Shown piece by piece: positions 17,592 through 26,612 of a DNA stretch of 64,000 nt (its first letter is position 1; each line of letters starts with the position of its first letter). The stretch is from Bacteroidota bacterium (GTDB taxonomy: Bacteria > Bacteroidota > Bacteroidia > Chitinophagales > LD1), in NCBI GenBank assembly GCA_016715625.1, contig JADJZU010000001.1:1-64000 (forward strand), given 5' to 3'. The notes beneath the pieces are model-generated. The model did not search any database, was not told the DNA's origin, and was given only the letters and a program-made list of their open reading frames with translations. Made by a program: the position numbers and the translations under genes.

Positions 17592-18344
17592 TTATCGCAT
17601 AGCAATGTAGTCGTTCAAGTCATCGACACTACTACTAAAAGTAAACTCGTTGTTAATCAGGTAATAGTTTTGCGGATCCAGTGTTTTGGGATATGCTAAC
17701 TTGGCAACATCCAGTTTATAACTTTCAAAAGTGAAAAGACACATCAGTTCTCGAACCTGGGCAGCGGTAAAGTAATGATGCAGGAGAGCCTGCTTAAAAA
17801 TAGTAAGCTTGGTATTCTCAAAAGTAGCAACTGAAATCGTATGTCTCAACTGCCCAAACGAAGCCGGATCAATGGGCTGAGGACCTACAGGCTGCAGTTG
17901 TATCACCTCGCAGACAGAGTTATTGTTGCGCCCCGGTTTGGGATAGAAACAAACGTCCTTTTTATCGTGGCGGTTTCCCCAATTAGGATTCTCCATGGCA
18001 ATTACCTTATCGAACTGTAATCTGTTCTCTTCAGTAACCACAGTCACAAAACTCTCGCTACAAGGCTGAATTGAAATATAGCCCCGAAATGCATTGTCCA
18101 AAGTTTCATAGCCCGCGTAATATCCAACCCGATAAACCTGTAGGTAGTGGCGAGTAGGCGTTAAATCGCTAATCCGAGCACGAGTTACACGTTTCGAGTA
18201 AGGCTTACCGTCAACAAACACTTTAAATGGTGCATTATCATTTAACCGAAGATTCAAAATCGAATGAGCTTGGTGTTGTGCATATCCGATACTGCATGAT
18301 AAAACCAAAATAACGGCTGCAAGAATGTGAGTAAAGCGTTTCAT
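17592..18344 (-). CDS. Secreted DUF4476 protein
   Basis: 250 residues. A signal peptide (about 1-22, ending SIGYAQ) leads into an N-terminal beta-rich region (NAPFKVFVDGKPYSKRVTRARI), which resembles a PEGA-like segment. The C-terminal DUF4476 domain (about 155-245) contains the pattern FENTKLTIFKQALLHHYF, VRELMCLFTFESYKLDVAKL and FTFSSSVDDLNDYI. The domain is an alpha-helical bundle common in Bacteroidota; its function is not known. The gene stands alone, with a terminator just beyond it and a 230-bp gap before dnaG that shows nothing recognisable. Confidence 0.8.
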   Translation of the reverse strand: MKRFTHILAAVILVLSCSIGYAQHQAHSILNLRLNDNAPFKVFVDGKPYSKRVTRARISDLTPTRHYLQVYRVGYYAGYETLDNAFRGYISIQPCSESFVTVVTEENRLQFDKVIAMENPNWGNRHDKKDVCFYPKPGRNNNSVCEVIQLQPVGPQPIDPASFGQLRHTISVATFENTKLTIFKQALLHHYFTAAQVRELMCLFTFESYKLDVAKLAYPKTLDPQNYYLINNEFTFSSSVDDLNDYIAMR

Positions 18345-18574
18345 AATCTGTTTCCTCCTTAATTGTTTTGGTGAAGAAATATTTCGAGTATGATTTAAGC
18401 TGTAACTAATCGTTTAATCAGCGCGAAAGACAAACTCTCAAAAAAGCTAAGAACCAATACCACATTAGGTTTCAGCGAATGCAAAAAAATGCAAATACTA
18501 AGATTCGGCTAGCCATTTTGCGAGGGGTTAATCAGTCGTGCATCATTTTACTAATTTCGGCAATCGAGAGTAGC

Positions 18575-20527
18575 ATGATTTCGAAATTCACCATACAAAA
18601 AATAATGGACGAGGCCCGCGTAGAAGATATCGTGGGAGAATTCGTTAATCTCAAAAAGAGAGGTTCTAACCTGCTGGGTCTTTGCCCATTTCACAATGAA
18701 AAAACGCCTTCCTTTAATGTAAATCCGGCACGGAACATCTATAAGTGTTTTGGTTGCGGAAAGGCAGGTGACCCGGTTCGTTTTTTGATGGACTATCAGC
18801 AGTTATCCTATCCGGATGCGCTCAAATACATAGCCAAGAAGTATAACATTGAAGTAGAGGAAGAATACCGCTCCGATGAGGAAAAGCAAAAGGAAGCAGA
18901 AGCTTTTAGCCTGACCGAAAGCATTCACATTGCAAATGCTTACGCGCAGAAATTCTACTCCGATTATATGCTGAATACTGAAAGTGGCAGAATCGGATTA
19001 GCTTATCTGAAAGAACGAGGTTTTATACAAGCCACCATCGACAAATTCCAATTGGGCTTTTCGCCCGAGGGTGGCGATGTGCTAACCAAGCAAGCCCTAA
19101 AAGATGGATTTCAGCTCGATGTACTCAAGAAGGCGGGAATCACCTCACCTAAAGAAAATTCGACTTACGATTTTTTCCGAAACAGAGTGATGTTTCCCAT
19201 CCACAACATGACCGGGAAAGTGGTGGGCTTTGGCGGACGTATCATGATAAAGGATGAGAAAGCTCCGAAGTATGTAAACACGTCCGAAAGTGAAGTATAT
19301 CAAAAGAGTAAAATTCTATACGGTGCCTACTTTGCCAAAAATGAAATTCGTAAGAAAGACGAATGTCTGATGGTAGAAGGTTACACGGATGTTATTTCCT
19401 TATATCAAGCAGGAATTGAAAATGTGGTGGCATCTTCCGGCACAGCACTCACTGTGGACCAAATACGGCTGATTAAACGCATTACGCCAAACATTACCAT
19501 GCTGTATGATGGTGATGCAGCAGGTGTAAAAGCGGCCCTGCGAGGAACGGACCTTATTCTGGAAGAAGGTATGAATGTGCGTATTGTGGTGTTGCCCTCG
19601 CCCGAGGACCCGGATTCCTATGTAAAAAAAGTAGGCGCAGAAGGGTTTGGTGCCTTTATCAAAAACAACCGAAAGGACCTCATTTCCTTTAAAGCATCCA
19701 TTTTTGCCGATGAAGCTAAAAGCGACCCTATCAAAAAGGCGCAACTCATTCGTGATATCATAGACTCTATTGCCAAGGTGCCGGATGCAATTCAGCGATC
19801 GGTCTATGTAAAAGAATGTGCGCAGTTGTTCGATATGAACGAGCAGATTCTGATAACCGAAACCAACAAGGTTCGCAGAAAAAAACAAAATGAAGCGGCT
19901 AGTGAAGAAAGAAAGCAGCAGCAAATAGAAGTTCGCGAAGATCAATTACCGGAATCTGTTCATCAGGAAAATTTGCAGCCACCGGCAATCTCCGGCTTAA
20001 ATCTGGTGGAGCGAGATGTGATTCGTATTTTGTTGGAGTTTGGCAATTGGGAAATAGATGCAGAAGGAACACCTATATCTGTCACAGCTTATGTACTGGA
20101 GGAATTGGATGGAATTGATATGGAGCATCCCTTATTTAAAAAAGTATTAGATGATATAAGACGCCAGTTTGCAAATGGCCAGGTAAACGATGACCAGTAT
20201 TTCATCAGCCATCATGAGCCCGATATTGCATCGCTGGCCATTGATATTTTATCGCAACCATATTCGCTGAGCGAAAACTGGACGGCAAAACACAAAATCA
20301 TTATCCCCGATAAAAAATCCGTTTTTGTCAAAGATATACTGTCTGCGGTGCTGCGGTTTAAGCAGTTTAGAAATATTGCAGAGCTCAAAAAGGTTGAACA
20401 ATTGCTTCGCGAGATAAAAGACGAAGCAGAAATCACCCGTCTTATGAAATTGCACATTTTGCTTACAGAACAGAAAAAGGAATTTGCCAAATCAGCCGGC
20501 AACGTAATTTACAGGCCCACTACCTGA
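18575..20527 (+). CDS. dnaG: DNA primase
   Basis: 650 residues from ATG at 18575 (MISKFTIQKIMDEARVEDIV), the conserved primase start; an in-frame ATG 32 codons earlier gives a non-conserved extension. The CHC2 zinc finger spans about residues 38-66, with ligands in CPFHNEKTPSF and IYKCFGCG. The RNA polymerase core and Toprim domain contain MVEGYTDVISLYQ and MLYDGDAAGVKAALRG. A C-terminal helicase-binding region follows. It synthesises RNA primers for replication and binds DnaB. It leads a plus-strand group with ftcD, the M28 peptidase and the DUF4294 protein. Confidence 0.96.
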   Translation: MISKFTIQKIMDEARVEDIVGEFVNLKKRGSNLLGLCPFHNEKTPSFNVNPARNIYKCFGCGKAGDPVRFLMDYQQLSYPDALKYIAKKYNIEVEEEYRSDEEKQKEAEAFSLTESIHIANAYAQKFYSDYMLNTESGRIGLAYLKERGFIQATIDKFQLGFSPEGGDVLTKQALKDGFQLDVLKKAGITSPKENSTYDFFRNRVMFPIHNMTGKVVGFGGRIMIKDEKAPKYVNTSESEVYQKSKILYGAYFAKNEIRKKDECLMVEGYTDVISLYQAGIENVVASSGTALTVDQIRLIKRITPNITMLYDGDAAGVKAALRGTDLILEEGMNVRIVVLPSPEDPDSYVKKVGAEGFGAFIKNNRKDLISFKASIFADEAKSDPIKKAQLIRDIIDSIAKVPDAIQRSVYVKECAQLFDMNEQILITETNKVRRKKQNEAASEERKQQQIEVREDQLPESVHQENLQPPAISGLNLVERDVIRILLEFGNWEIDAEGTPISVTAYVLEELDGIDMEHPLFKKVLDDIRRQFANGQVNDDQYFISHHEPDIASLAIDILSQPYSLSENWTAKHKIIIPDKKSVFVKDILSAVLRFKQFRNIAELKKVEQLLREIKDEAEITRLMKLHILLTEQKKEFAKSAGNVIYRPTT

Positions 20528-20558
20528 TTCAATACGGTCGGTCAAAAACAAAAGATAT

Positions 20559-22211
20559 ATGCAGAAGATTATTGAATGTGTTCCCAATTTCAGCGAGGGG
20601 CGCGATATGAACATTATTAAACAAATTACAGATGCCATAGAAAGTGTGGAGGGCATTAAGCTTTTAAATACAGACCCCGGCAAAGGAACCAACCGAACCG
20701 TGGTTACCTTTGTTGGCGATGAAAAATCAGTAGTGGAAGCGGCCTTTCGGGGCATTTCTAAAGCAGCAGAGTTAATTGATATGAGCAAACACAGCGGAGC
20801 GCATCCACGTTTTGGAGCTACGGATGTCTGTCCGTTTATACCCATTGCCAATGCCACTATGGACGATTGCATTGCCTGTGCCAGAGAACTGGGGCAGCGG
20901 GTAGGAAACCAATTAAACATTCCCGTTTACCTCTATGAATTTGCAGCCACCGCCCCTCACCGGAAAAATCTGGCAAATGTGAGAGCCGGTGAATATGAAG
21001 GCATTGCTGAAAAAATTAAGCAACCGGAATGGAAACCTGATTTTGGCAAGTCAGAATGGAACGAACGAAGTGGAAACATTGCGATAGGTGCTCGAAATTT
21101 TTTAATAGCGTATAATGTGAACTTAAATACTACCAGCACCCGAAGAGCCAATTCCGTAGCTTTTGATGTGCGTGAACAAGGCAGAAAGGTAAAAGACCCG
21201 AATGGAGTGGATGTGATACAGCCTGGTAAATGCAAATCTGTAAAAGGAATTGGCTGGTATATACCGGAGTATGGGGTGGCACAGGTAAGTATGAACCTGA
21301 CAGATATTCAGGCAACTCCTGTTCATATTGCCTTTGATGAATGTGTAAACAGTGCGCACCAGCGCGGCATGCGAGTGACCGGTAGCGAACTTATTGGTCT
21401 CATTCCGCTTCAATCTATGCTGGATGCCGGAAAGTACTTTTTAGAAAAGCAACAACGCAGCATCGGAGTGAGTGAAGATGAGTTGATTAAGATAGCGGTA
21501 AAAAGTATGGGGCTGGATGAGTTGGTGCCTTTTGAACCGCGTAAAAGGATTATTGAATACATGCTGGAAGACTCCAACACCTCTCCTCTTGTTGCCCTTA
21601 ACCTAAAACAGTTTGCCAACGAAACAGCAAGTGAAAGCCCTGCTCCGGGTGGTGGCTCTATTGCCGCTTATGTGGGAACACTCGGCATTTCTTTAGCGAC
21701 CATGGTTGCTAATCTCTCGTCACATAAAAAGGGATGGGATAGCCGATGGAAAGAATTTTCGGATTACGCAGAACAAGGACAAAAACTGAAAGACCAACTA
21801 CTTCATTTAGTGGACGAAGACACAAGAGCATTCAATCGAATTATGGATGCATTCGGTTTACCAAAATCTAACGATACTGAAAAAGCAGAGCGGCAAGCGG
21901 CAATACAGAGAGCTACGAAGCATGCCATAGAAGTGCCACTCCGGGTGATGCGACTATCTCTTGAAAGTATGAGTTTAATCAAGACGATGGCCGAAATAGG
22001 GAATCCAAATTCTGTGAGCGATGCAGGTGTTGGGGCATTGTGTGCCAGAGCGGCTGTTTATGGAGCCTTTTTGAATGTAAAAATCAATGCATCTTCGTAT
22101 ACAGACAAAGCATACGTAACATCCACTTTGCAACAGGCCAATGAATGGCTGACACAAGCAGGCATTCTGGAATCAGAGGTACTGAGGATAGTGGAAGACA
22201 AAATAAAATAG
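20559..22211 (+). CDS. ftcD: Bifunctional formimidoyltransferase-cyclodeaminase
   Basis: 550 residues, about the length of the vertebrate enzyme. The N-terminal two thirds (1 to about 310) is the formiminotransferase, beginning MQKIIECVPNFSEGRD and including SKHSGAHPRFGATDVCPF. The C-terminal part (about 345-550) is the cyclodeaminase, with the conserved glycine-rich ESPAPGGGSIAAYVG. The first half moves the formimino group from formiminoglutamate to tetrahydrofolate, and the second releases ammonia to give 5,10-methenyl-THF. This is the last stage of one histidine degradation route. No other hut genes are in the window. It follows dnaG by 31 bp and precedes the M28 peptidase by 11 bp. Confidence 0.93.
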   Translation: MQKIIECVPNFSEGRDMNIIKQITDAIESVEGIKLLNTDPGKGTNRTVVTFVGDEKSVVEAAFRGISKAAELIDMSKHSGAHPRFGATDVCPFIPIANATMDDCIACARELGQRVGNQLNIPVYLYEFAATAPHRKNLANVRAGEYEGIAEKIKQPEWKPDFGKSEWNERSGNIAIGARNFLIAYNVNLNTTSTRRANSVAFDVREQGRKVKDPNGVDVIQPGKCKSVKGIGWYIPEYGVAQVSMNLTDIQATPVHIAFDECVNSAHQRGMRVTGSELIGLIPLQSMLDAGKYFLEKQQRSIGVSEDELIKIAVKSMGLDELVPFEPRKRIIEYMLEDSNTSPLVALNLKQFANETASESPAPGGGSIAAYVGTLGISLATMVANLSSHKKGWDSRWKEFSDYAEQGQKLKDQLLHLVDEDTRAFNRIMDAFGLPKSNDTEKAERQAAIQRATKHAIEVPLRVMRLSLESMSLIKTMAEIGNPNSVSDAGVGALCARAAVYGAFLNVKINASSYTDKAYVTSTLQQANEWLTQAGILESEVLRIVEDKIK

Positions 22212-22222
22212 TGCGGTACAGT

Positions 22223-23383
22223 ATGCTTCCACTCATCAATGAAATCATCACACTTTTCGGGCCGCGGGTAGCCGGTAGCGAAGCGGAATACAAAGCACAA
22301 AATTTCGTGGCAGACAAGTGCAGGCAATACACACCACACGTGCGGGTCTTGGAGTTTAAAGATTATTTAAATGCACGGTTTGGCAAGTTGAAATACTACG
22401 TGGTCATTTATTTTTTGTCGCTGGCTATCATCAAGATTTCTCCGCCTATTGCATTGCTTCTAACAGCCACCAGTATGTTTTTTATTGTGTTTGACTTAAC
22501 AATGTATAGAGATATACTCACCAATTTTCCGGGAAAGCTGCAAACATCCTCCAATGTAGAAGCCACGCTGGAACCTTCGGGTGAAGTGCAGTCCACCCTT
22601 ATTTTCAGCGGGCACATGGACAGCACACTGGAGTATCGCTGGTGGTTTAAATATGGAGAAACAGGTGTAAAAATGACGGTAGCATGCGGAATACTCATGG
22701 CATTACAAATGCTTTATAACCTTTCGGTTACCATACACCCTTATGCTGCAGCTGAATATTTGTGGTGGTTTTTTCTACTGGCCAGTCCGCTGACTATTGT
22801 GTGGTGGAGTATGTATGCCGAAGAGGCGGTGCCTGGAGCACAGGATAATTTGTCGGGGATAGCCATAGCCTTCGAAACTTTCCGTCACTTTAGCCATGAA
22901 AGCCGAAACGGAATCTCTGTTTTAAAAAACACAAGGGTAAAATTTATCAGCTTTGGCAGCGAAGAGAAAGGGCTTTGCGGATCCCGCGCTTATGCAAGGC
23001 AAAACGAAATGACATTGAAAAAAGAGAATGCGCATTTGATTAATATAGACGGTGTGAGGCTGGTATCAGAACTCGCAGTAGTCAACAAAGAAACAATGAA
23101 CGGTGCCAGCCACTCTCCCATTTTGATTAAAAAGCTAAATGAAAGCTTCGTGAAGGTGCATGCTGCCCCCAAAAATGTGGCAGTGCCCATTGGAGGAACC
23201 GATGCTGTATCGTTTACTCGAAGGGGAATACCAGCAGTGACCATCATAGGAATGAGCGCCACGAACTACGACTTTACTTACCACACCAGAAACGACATTG
23301 TAGACCATATTGAACCCCAGAGTTTAGAAATAGTAAAAAATGCACTTATCGATTTTGTTGAAAAATGGGATAAATCCAGATAA
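22223..23383 (+). CDS. M28-family zinc aminopeptidase with embedded membrane segments
   Basis: 387 residues from ATG at 22223 (MLPLINEIITLFGPRVAGS); a longer reading overlapping ftcD is possible but not supported. The M28 ligand motifs are SGHMDS, AQDNLSG, GSEEKGLCGSRAY, NIDGVRL and TYHTRNDIVDHI. Unusually, at least four hydrophobic segments interrupt the peptidase, at about residues 60-95 (YYVVIYFLSLAIIKI, then LLLTATSMFFIVFDL) and about 155-195 (MTVACGILMALQML and YLWWFFLLASPLTIVWW). They suggest that the enzyme is held in a membrane. Substrate is unknown. It sits between ftcD and the DUF4294 gene in a plus-strand run. Confidence 0.85.
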   Translation: MLPLINEIITLFGPRVAGSEAEYKAQNFVADKCRQYTPHVRVLEFKDYLNARFGKLKYYVVIYFLSLAIIKISPPIALLLTATSMFFIVFDLTMYRDILTNFPGKLQTSSNVEATLEPSGEVQSTLIFSGHMDSTLEYRWWFKYGETGVKMTVACGILMALQMLYNLSVTIHPYAAAEYLWWFFLLASPLTIVWWSMYAEEAVPGAQDNLSGIAIAFETFRHFSHESRNGISVLKNTRVKFISFGSEEKGLCGSRAYARQNEMTLKKENAHLINIDGVRLVSELAVVNKETMNGASHSPILIKKLNESFVKVHAAPKNVAVPIGGTDAVSFTRRGIPAVTIIGMSATNYDFTYHTRNDIVDHIEPQSLEIVKNALIDFVEKWDKSR

Positions 23384-23434
23384 AATGCGGTCCAGTCTCA
23401 TATAAATAAATATTGGTACGCCCTTTGGAATAGC

Positions 23435-24073
23435 ATGAAAGAAATGAAGCATATGAAGTCGGTCACTATTTTTATTGCAGCTGTTTTAATTTCTTTTTCG
23501 GCCTTTGCACAAAAAGGAAAACTCAAGGTGGCTAGCCAGGAAAAAGAGGCTTTGACAGATACCAGCATCAAATACATATTGGACCCGGGCGAACTAAGTG
23601 CCACAGACACTATGCCTACCATCAACCTAAACGATGTAACCGTAGTTTCTTTTAAAACGAAGGAAGACTGGATGATGTATTACAAATACAAAAGCCGGAT
23701 AAAAAAGGTGATGCCTTACGTAAAGATTGCCAAAGAACTATATGCCGAACTACAAGAAGAAAAAAACGGTTCCAAAAAACGCGAGTACAGGCATTATAGA
23801 AAAGACCTGGAAAAGGAGATGCGCACCAAATTTGAAAAGGAATTGAAAGACCTGAGCACCAGCCAGGGTGAAATGCTTTTCAAGTTAATCAACCGCGAAA
23901 CCGGGAACAATGCGTTTGAAATTATTAAGCAGGTGAAAGGGGGATTCAACGCCTGGCTCATGCAGCAACTTGCCAAGCGATGGGGTTATGATTTGAAGGA
24001 CAAATATGACCCCAAAAAGGAAAAGATGATTGAGCTTATCATTAAAGAACTCGGTGCTGAATACAAAGTTTAG
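23435..24073 (+). CDS. DUF4294-family exported protein
   Basis: 212 residues with a signal peptide ending SFSAFAQ. Three closely spaced Met codons (23435, 23444, 23453) leave the exact start open; the last gives the most compact signal peptide. The mature protein holds the DUF4294 pattern: LNDVTVVSFKTKEDWMMYYKY, a basic helical stretch YRHYRKDLEKEMRTKFEKEL, and IINRETG-like LINRETGNNAFEIIKQVKGG. The family is found in Bacteroidota and has no known function. Its stop overlaps the stop of the convergent glycosyltransferase gene by 2-3 bases, so the two transcripts must overlap at their ends. Confidence 0.82.
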   Translation: MKEMKHMKSVTIFIAAVLISFSAFAQKGKLKVASQEKEALTDTSIKYILDPGELSATDTMPTINLNDVTVVSFKTKEDWMMYYKYKSRIKKVMPYVKIAKELYAELQEEKNGSKKREYRHYRKDLEKEMRTKFEKELKDLSTSQGEMLFKLINRETGNNAFEIIKQVKGGFNAWLMQQLAKRWGYDLKDKYDPKKEKMIELIIKELGAEYKV

Positions 24074-25074
24074 GCTTTTGAAGCGAGCAAACTATTAATA
24101 GTGTAGGCAATATAATTTTCGTCCAGCTTCATCATGCAATCAAAATGCCCTTTAGGACAATCGGATTGACCAATTTTACTACAGGGTCTGCAACGGAGGT
24201 TTTGGTTTTCAATAATTGCACCGGATACTTTCTGCGAACCGTAGTAAGGTGTCATCCCAAACGCAGGAATTGTGTTTCCCCAAAGTGAAACTATGGGTTT
24301 GTGCAAAGCAGCGGCAATATGCATAAGACCGGTATCATTAGCGACTACCAATTGAGACTGTCGAATTAAGGAGGCAGATTGGTGAATATTGAATTGGCCC
24401 ACTGCGTTCCATAGCAAGGCAGGTGTAGCCCGAAGTTCCTTAAAAATTATGGAAGCATTATCCGAATCCTCTTTGCCTCCCAGCAAAACTACAGGTGTAT
24501 GAAGGTTAGAAATTGCGGCTGCTACTTTAGCTGGTGGAAACCGCTTAGTAAAATGCTGAGCACCAATTGCCCAAGCTATGTATCCATTTCTAAAATCTGT
24601 CGGTAAAGATTGTAAATCTATCTCCTCCGCTGATGGTATAAAATAATCCAGCCCCAATCCATCATTAACCACTCCCAAGTTGGCACAGGTAGCCAGATAA
24701 CGGTCTACTATATGCAATGTCGGAAGGTAGTTCCATTTAAAATGGACCATCGCCCACTTTTCAAGATTCAGTTTATTAACCGATAAGGACTTAGTCCCCA
24801 GTTGCACCTTTATCAAAGCCGTTCGTTGATTGTGGTGCAAATCAATGACATAGTCAAACTGTTCTTGCTTCAATTGCTTGTGCAATTTGGAATCGGAATC
24901 ACCTAACAAATGAACTTTATCCAGATAAGGGTTAGAGGTGAGCAGCGAAGCGAATGCCTGTTTGGTAGCAAAATGAATCTCTGCGTTTGGATACTTTTTC
25001 CGTAAACATCGGATTACCGGGGTTGTGAGAACGATGTCACCAATGGAAGAGAATCGAAGTATCAAAAATTTCAT
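24070..25074 (-). CDS. GT9-family glycosyltransferase (heptosyltransferase-like)
   Basis: 334 residues starting MKFLILRFSSIGDIVLTTPV, the GT9 N-terminal signature; the ATG is preferred over a TTG three codons upstream. The acceptor-side Rossmann fold carries VIDLHHNQRTALIK and the donor-side fold contains VVANDTGLMHIAAALHKPIVSLWGNT. Members add heptose or related sugars to lipopolysaccharide core in the cytosol at the inner membrane. Bacteroidota homologues are usually linked to LPS or O-antigen synthesis but the sugar is not deducible here. A TACCTTTG motif at 25081-25088 (minus) lies 6 nt before the ATG and fits a -7 element that would give an almost leaderless message. Confidence 0.87.
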   Translation of the reverse strand: MKFLILRFSSIGDIVLTTPVIRCLRKKYPNAEIHFATKQAFASLLTSNPYLDKVHLLGDSDSKLHKQLKQEQFDYVIDLHHNQRTALIKVQLGTKSLSVNKLNLEKWAMVHFKWNYLPTLHIVDRYLATCANLGVVNDGLGLDYFIPSAEEIDLQSLPTDFRNGYIAWAIGAQHFTKRFPPAKVAAAISNLHTPVVLLGGKEDSDNASIIFKELRATPALLWNAVGQFNIHQSASLIRQSQLVVANDTGLMHIAAALHKPIVSLWGNTIPAFGMTPYYGSQKVSGAIIENQNLRCRPCSKIGQSDCPKGHFDCMMKLDENYIAYTINSLLASKA

Positions 25075-25192
25075 GTCTGCCAAAGGTAAAAATCGATCTC
25101 AAAAGCAGACGGAGCACCTCACCGCCTCTAAAAAGAATAACTTCGTCCTCTCGTTTTTTTTTTGATTTTCGCCCCGCTAAAATTCACACACC

Positions 25193-26164
25193 ATGTCTAG
25201 TCCTATTCGCGATTTTGTTACACACCATTACCGACACTTCAATGCCGCTGCCCTGGTAGATGCGGCAAAAGGCTATGAAGCCCACCTGGATGCAGGCGGC
25301 AAGATGATGATTACACTAGCCGGAGCCATGAGCACTGCCGAGCTTGGTATTTCTTTAGCCGAAATGATTCGCCAGGATAAGGTGTCCATCATTAGTTGTA
25401 CAGGAGCTAACCTTGAAGAGGATTTAATGAATTTGGTAGCGCACACTCATTACAAGCGCGTGCCCAATTACCGCGACCTATCGCCACAAGAGGAATGGGA
25501 TTTATTGGAAAACGGATTTAATCGCGTAACAGACACCTGCATCCCCGAAGAAGAAGCATTTCGCAGACTCCAAAAACACATTCATGAACTATGGAAAGAT
25601 GCCAACGACAAAGGTGAGCGATATTTTCCGCACGAGTTCATGTATAAGATGATTCTGAGCGGTGTGCTTAAACAGTATTACGAAATAGACCCCAAACACA
25701 GTTGGATGATTGCCGCTGCAGAAAAAAACCTACCTATTATTTGTCCTGGTTGGGAAGACTCCACAATGGGAAACATTTTTGCATCCTACTGCATAAAAGG
25801 AGAAATCAATTCTACGACTATGAAAAGCGGGATTGATTATATGGTGTGGCTCAGCGACTGGTATCGCAAAAATAGCGATGGCAAAGGCGTTGGATTCTTC
25901 CAAATTGGTGGTGGAATCGCTGGTGATTTCCCCATTTGTGTGGTGCCTATGATGTATCAGGATTTGGGCTGGCATGATGTTCCATTCTGGAGCTATTTCT
26001 GCCAGATTTCCGATTCTACCACTTCTTATGGTTCCTACTCCGGTGCTGTGCCTAATGAAAAGATAACCTGGGGCAAACTAGACATAAACACTCCCAAATT
26101 CATTGTGGAGAGCGATGCCACCATTGTAGCGCCATTGATTTTCGCTTACCTGCTAAAATGGTAA
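25193..26164 (+). CDS. Deoxyhypusine synthase-family protein
   Basis: 323 residues with a recognisable DHS fold: NAD-binding segment LAGAMSTAELGISLAEMI, CTGANLEEDL, PIICPGWEDSTMGN, and FQIGGGIAGDFPI. The lysine that forms the enzyme-butylamine intermediate in eukaryotic DHS is retained as K295 in EKITWGKLD. Bacteria lack eIF5A, so the true substrate is unlikely to be that protein. Bacterial members of this family are known to make homospermidine from spermidine or putrescine, and that is the most likely activity here. The gene is first in a short run followed after 7 bp by a lipoprotein gene and then ychF. A TAACTTCG motif at 25138 resembles a -7 element 47 nt upstream. Confidence 0.85.
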   Translation: MSSPIRDFVTHHYRHFNAAALVDAAKGYEAHLDAGGKMMITLAGAMSTAELGISLAEMIRQDKVSIISCTGANLEEDLMNLVAHTHYKRVPNYRDLSPQEEWDLLENGFNRVTDTCIPEEEAFRRLQKHIHELWKDANDKGERYFPHEFMYKMILSGVLKQYYEIDPKHSWMIAAAEKNLPIICPGWEDSTMGNIFASYCIKGEINSTTMKSGIDYMVWLSDWYRKNSDGKGVGFFQIGGGIAGDFPICVVPMMYQDLGWHDVPFWSYFCQISDSTTSYGSYSGAVPNEKITWGKLDINTPKFIVESDATIVAPLIFAYLLKW

Positions 26165-26171
26165 TAGACGA

Positions 26172-26597
26172 ATGAAAAAAATCTTGCCGCTGCTTCTCTT
26201 AGCCCTGTCTGCCTGCAACCAAGCTCCAGAACAAACGAGCGAATCTGCTAAAGGTGAACTGAAATTTTTATTGAATTACAGCGGTAAACTTCCATCAGAT
26301 GTAGGTTTTATGACCAACCATATTGTAGAAAGAAGGATAGCGAATTTGCTGAAAGAAAAATTTGAAGACTTTCAGAAAGCCGAAGGATTGTGCGAACTAC
26401 CGCTGGTGGTTGAGGAAAATGTGATTACTGCTCACTACACCTTATGCAGCGATAAATCAGTGATTGTTCGCAACGTAAGTATTGATGCAGCACAAGACGC
26501 TGTTTGGGTTGCCGAAAAGAGAGGGGGCTCTGCATCGGTTAAGGCAGACCACCCAAAACTCAGGATGCCGCAGGAACTTTTAAGATTCAAAAACTAA
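26172..26597 (+). CDS. Small putative lipoprotein of unknown function
   Basis: 141 residues. The N-terminus MKKILPLLLLALSACNQ is a lipoprotein signal with lipobox LSAC, so the mature protein would be lipid-anchored at Cys15. The mature part begins with a short polar linker (APEQTSESAKGE) and continues with mixed alpha/beta sequence, including paired cysteines (LCELPLVV and TLCSDKSV) that could form a disulfide. I do not recognise a family. It lies 7 bp after the DHS-like gene and 15 bp before ychF, so it is probably cotranscribed with both. Confidence 0.75.
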   Translation: MKKILPLLLLALSACNQAPEQTSESAKGELKFLLNYSGKLPSDVGFMTNHIVERRIANLLKEKFEDFQKAEGLCELPLVVEENVITAHYTLCSDKSVIVRNVSIDAAQDAVWVAEKRGGSASVKADHPKLRMPQELLRFKN

Positions 26598-26612
26598 AAT
26601 TTATTCATCATC

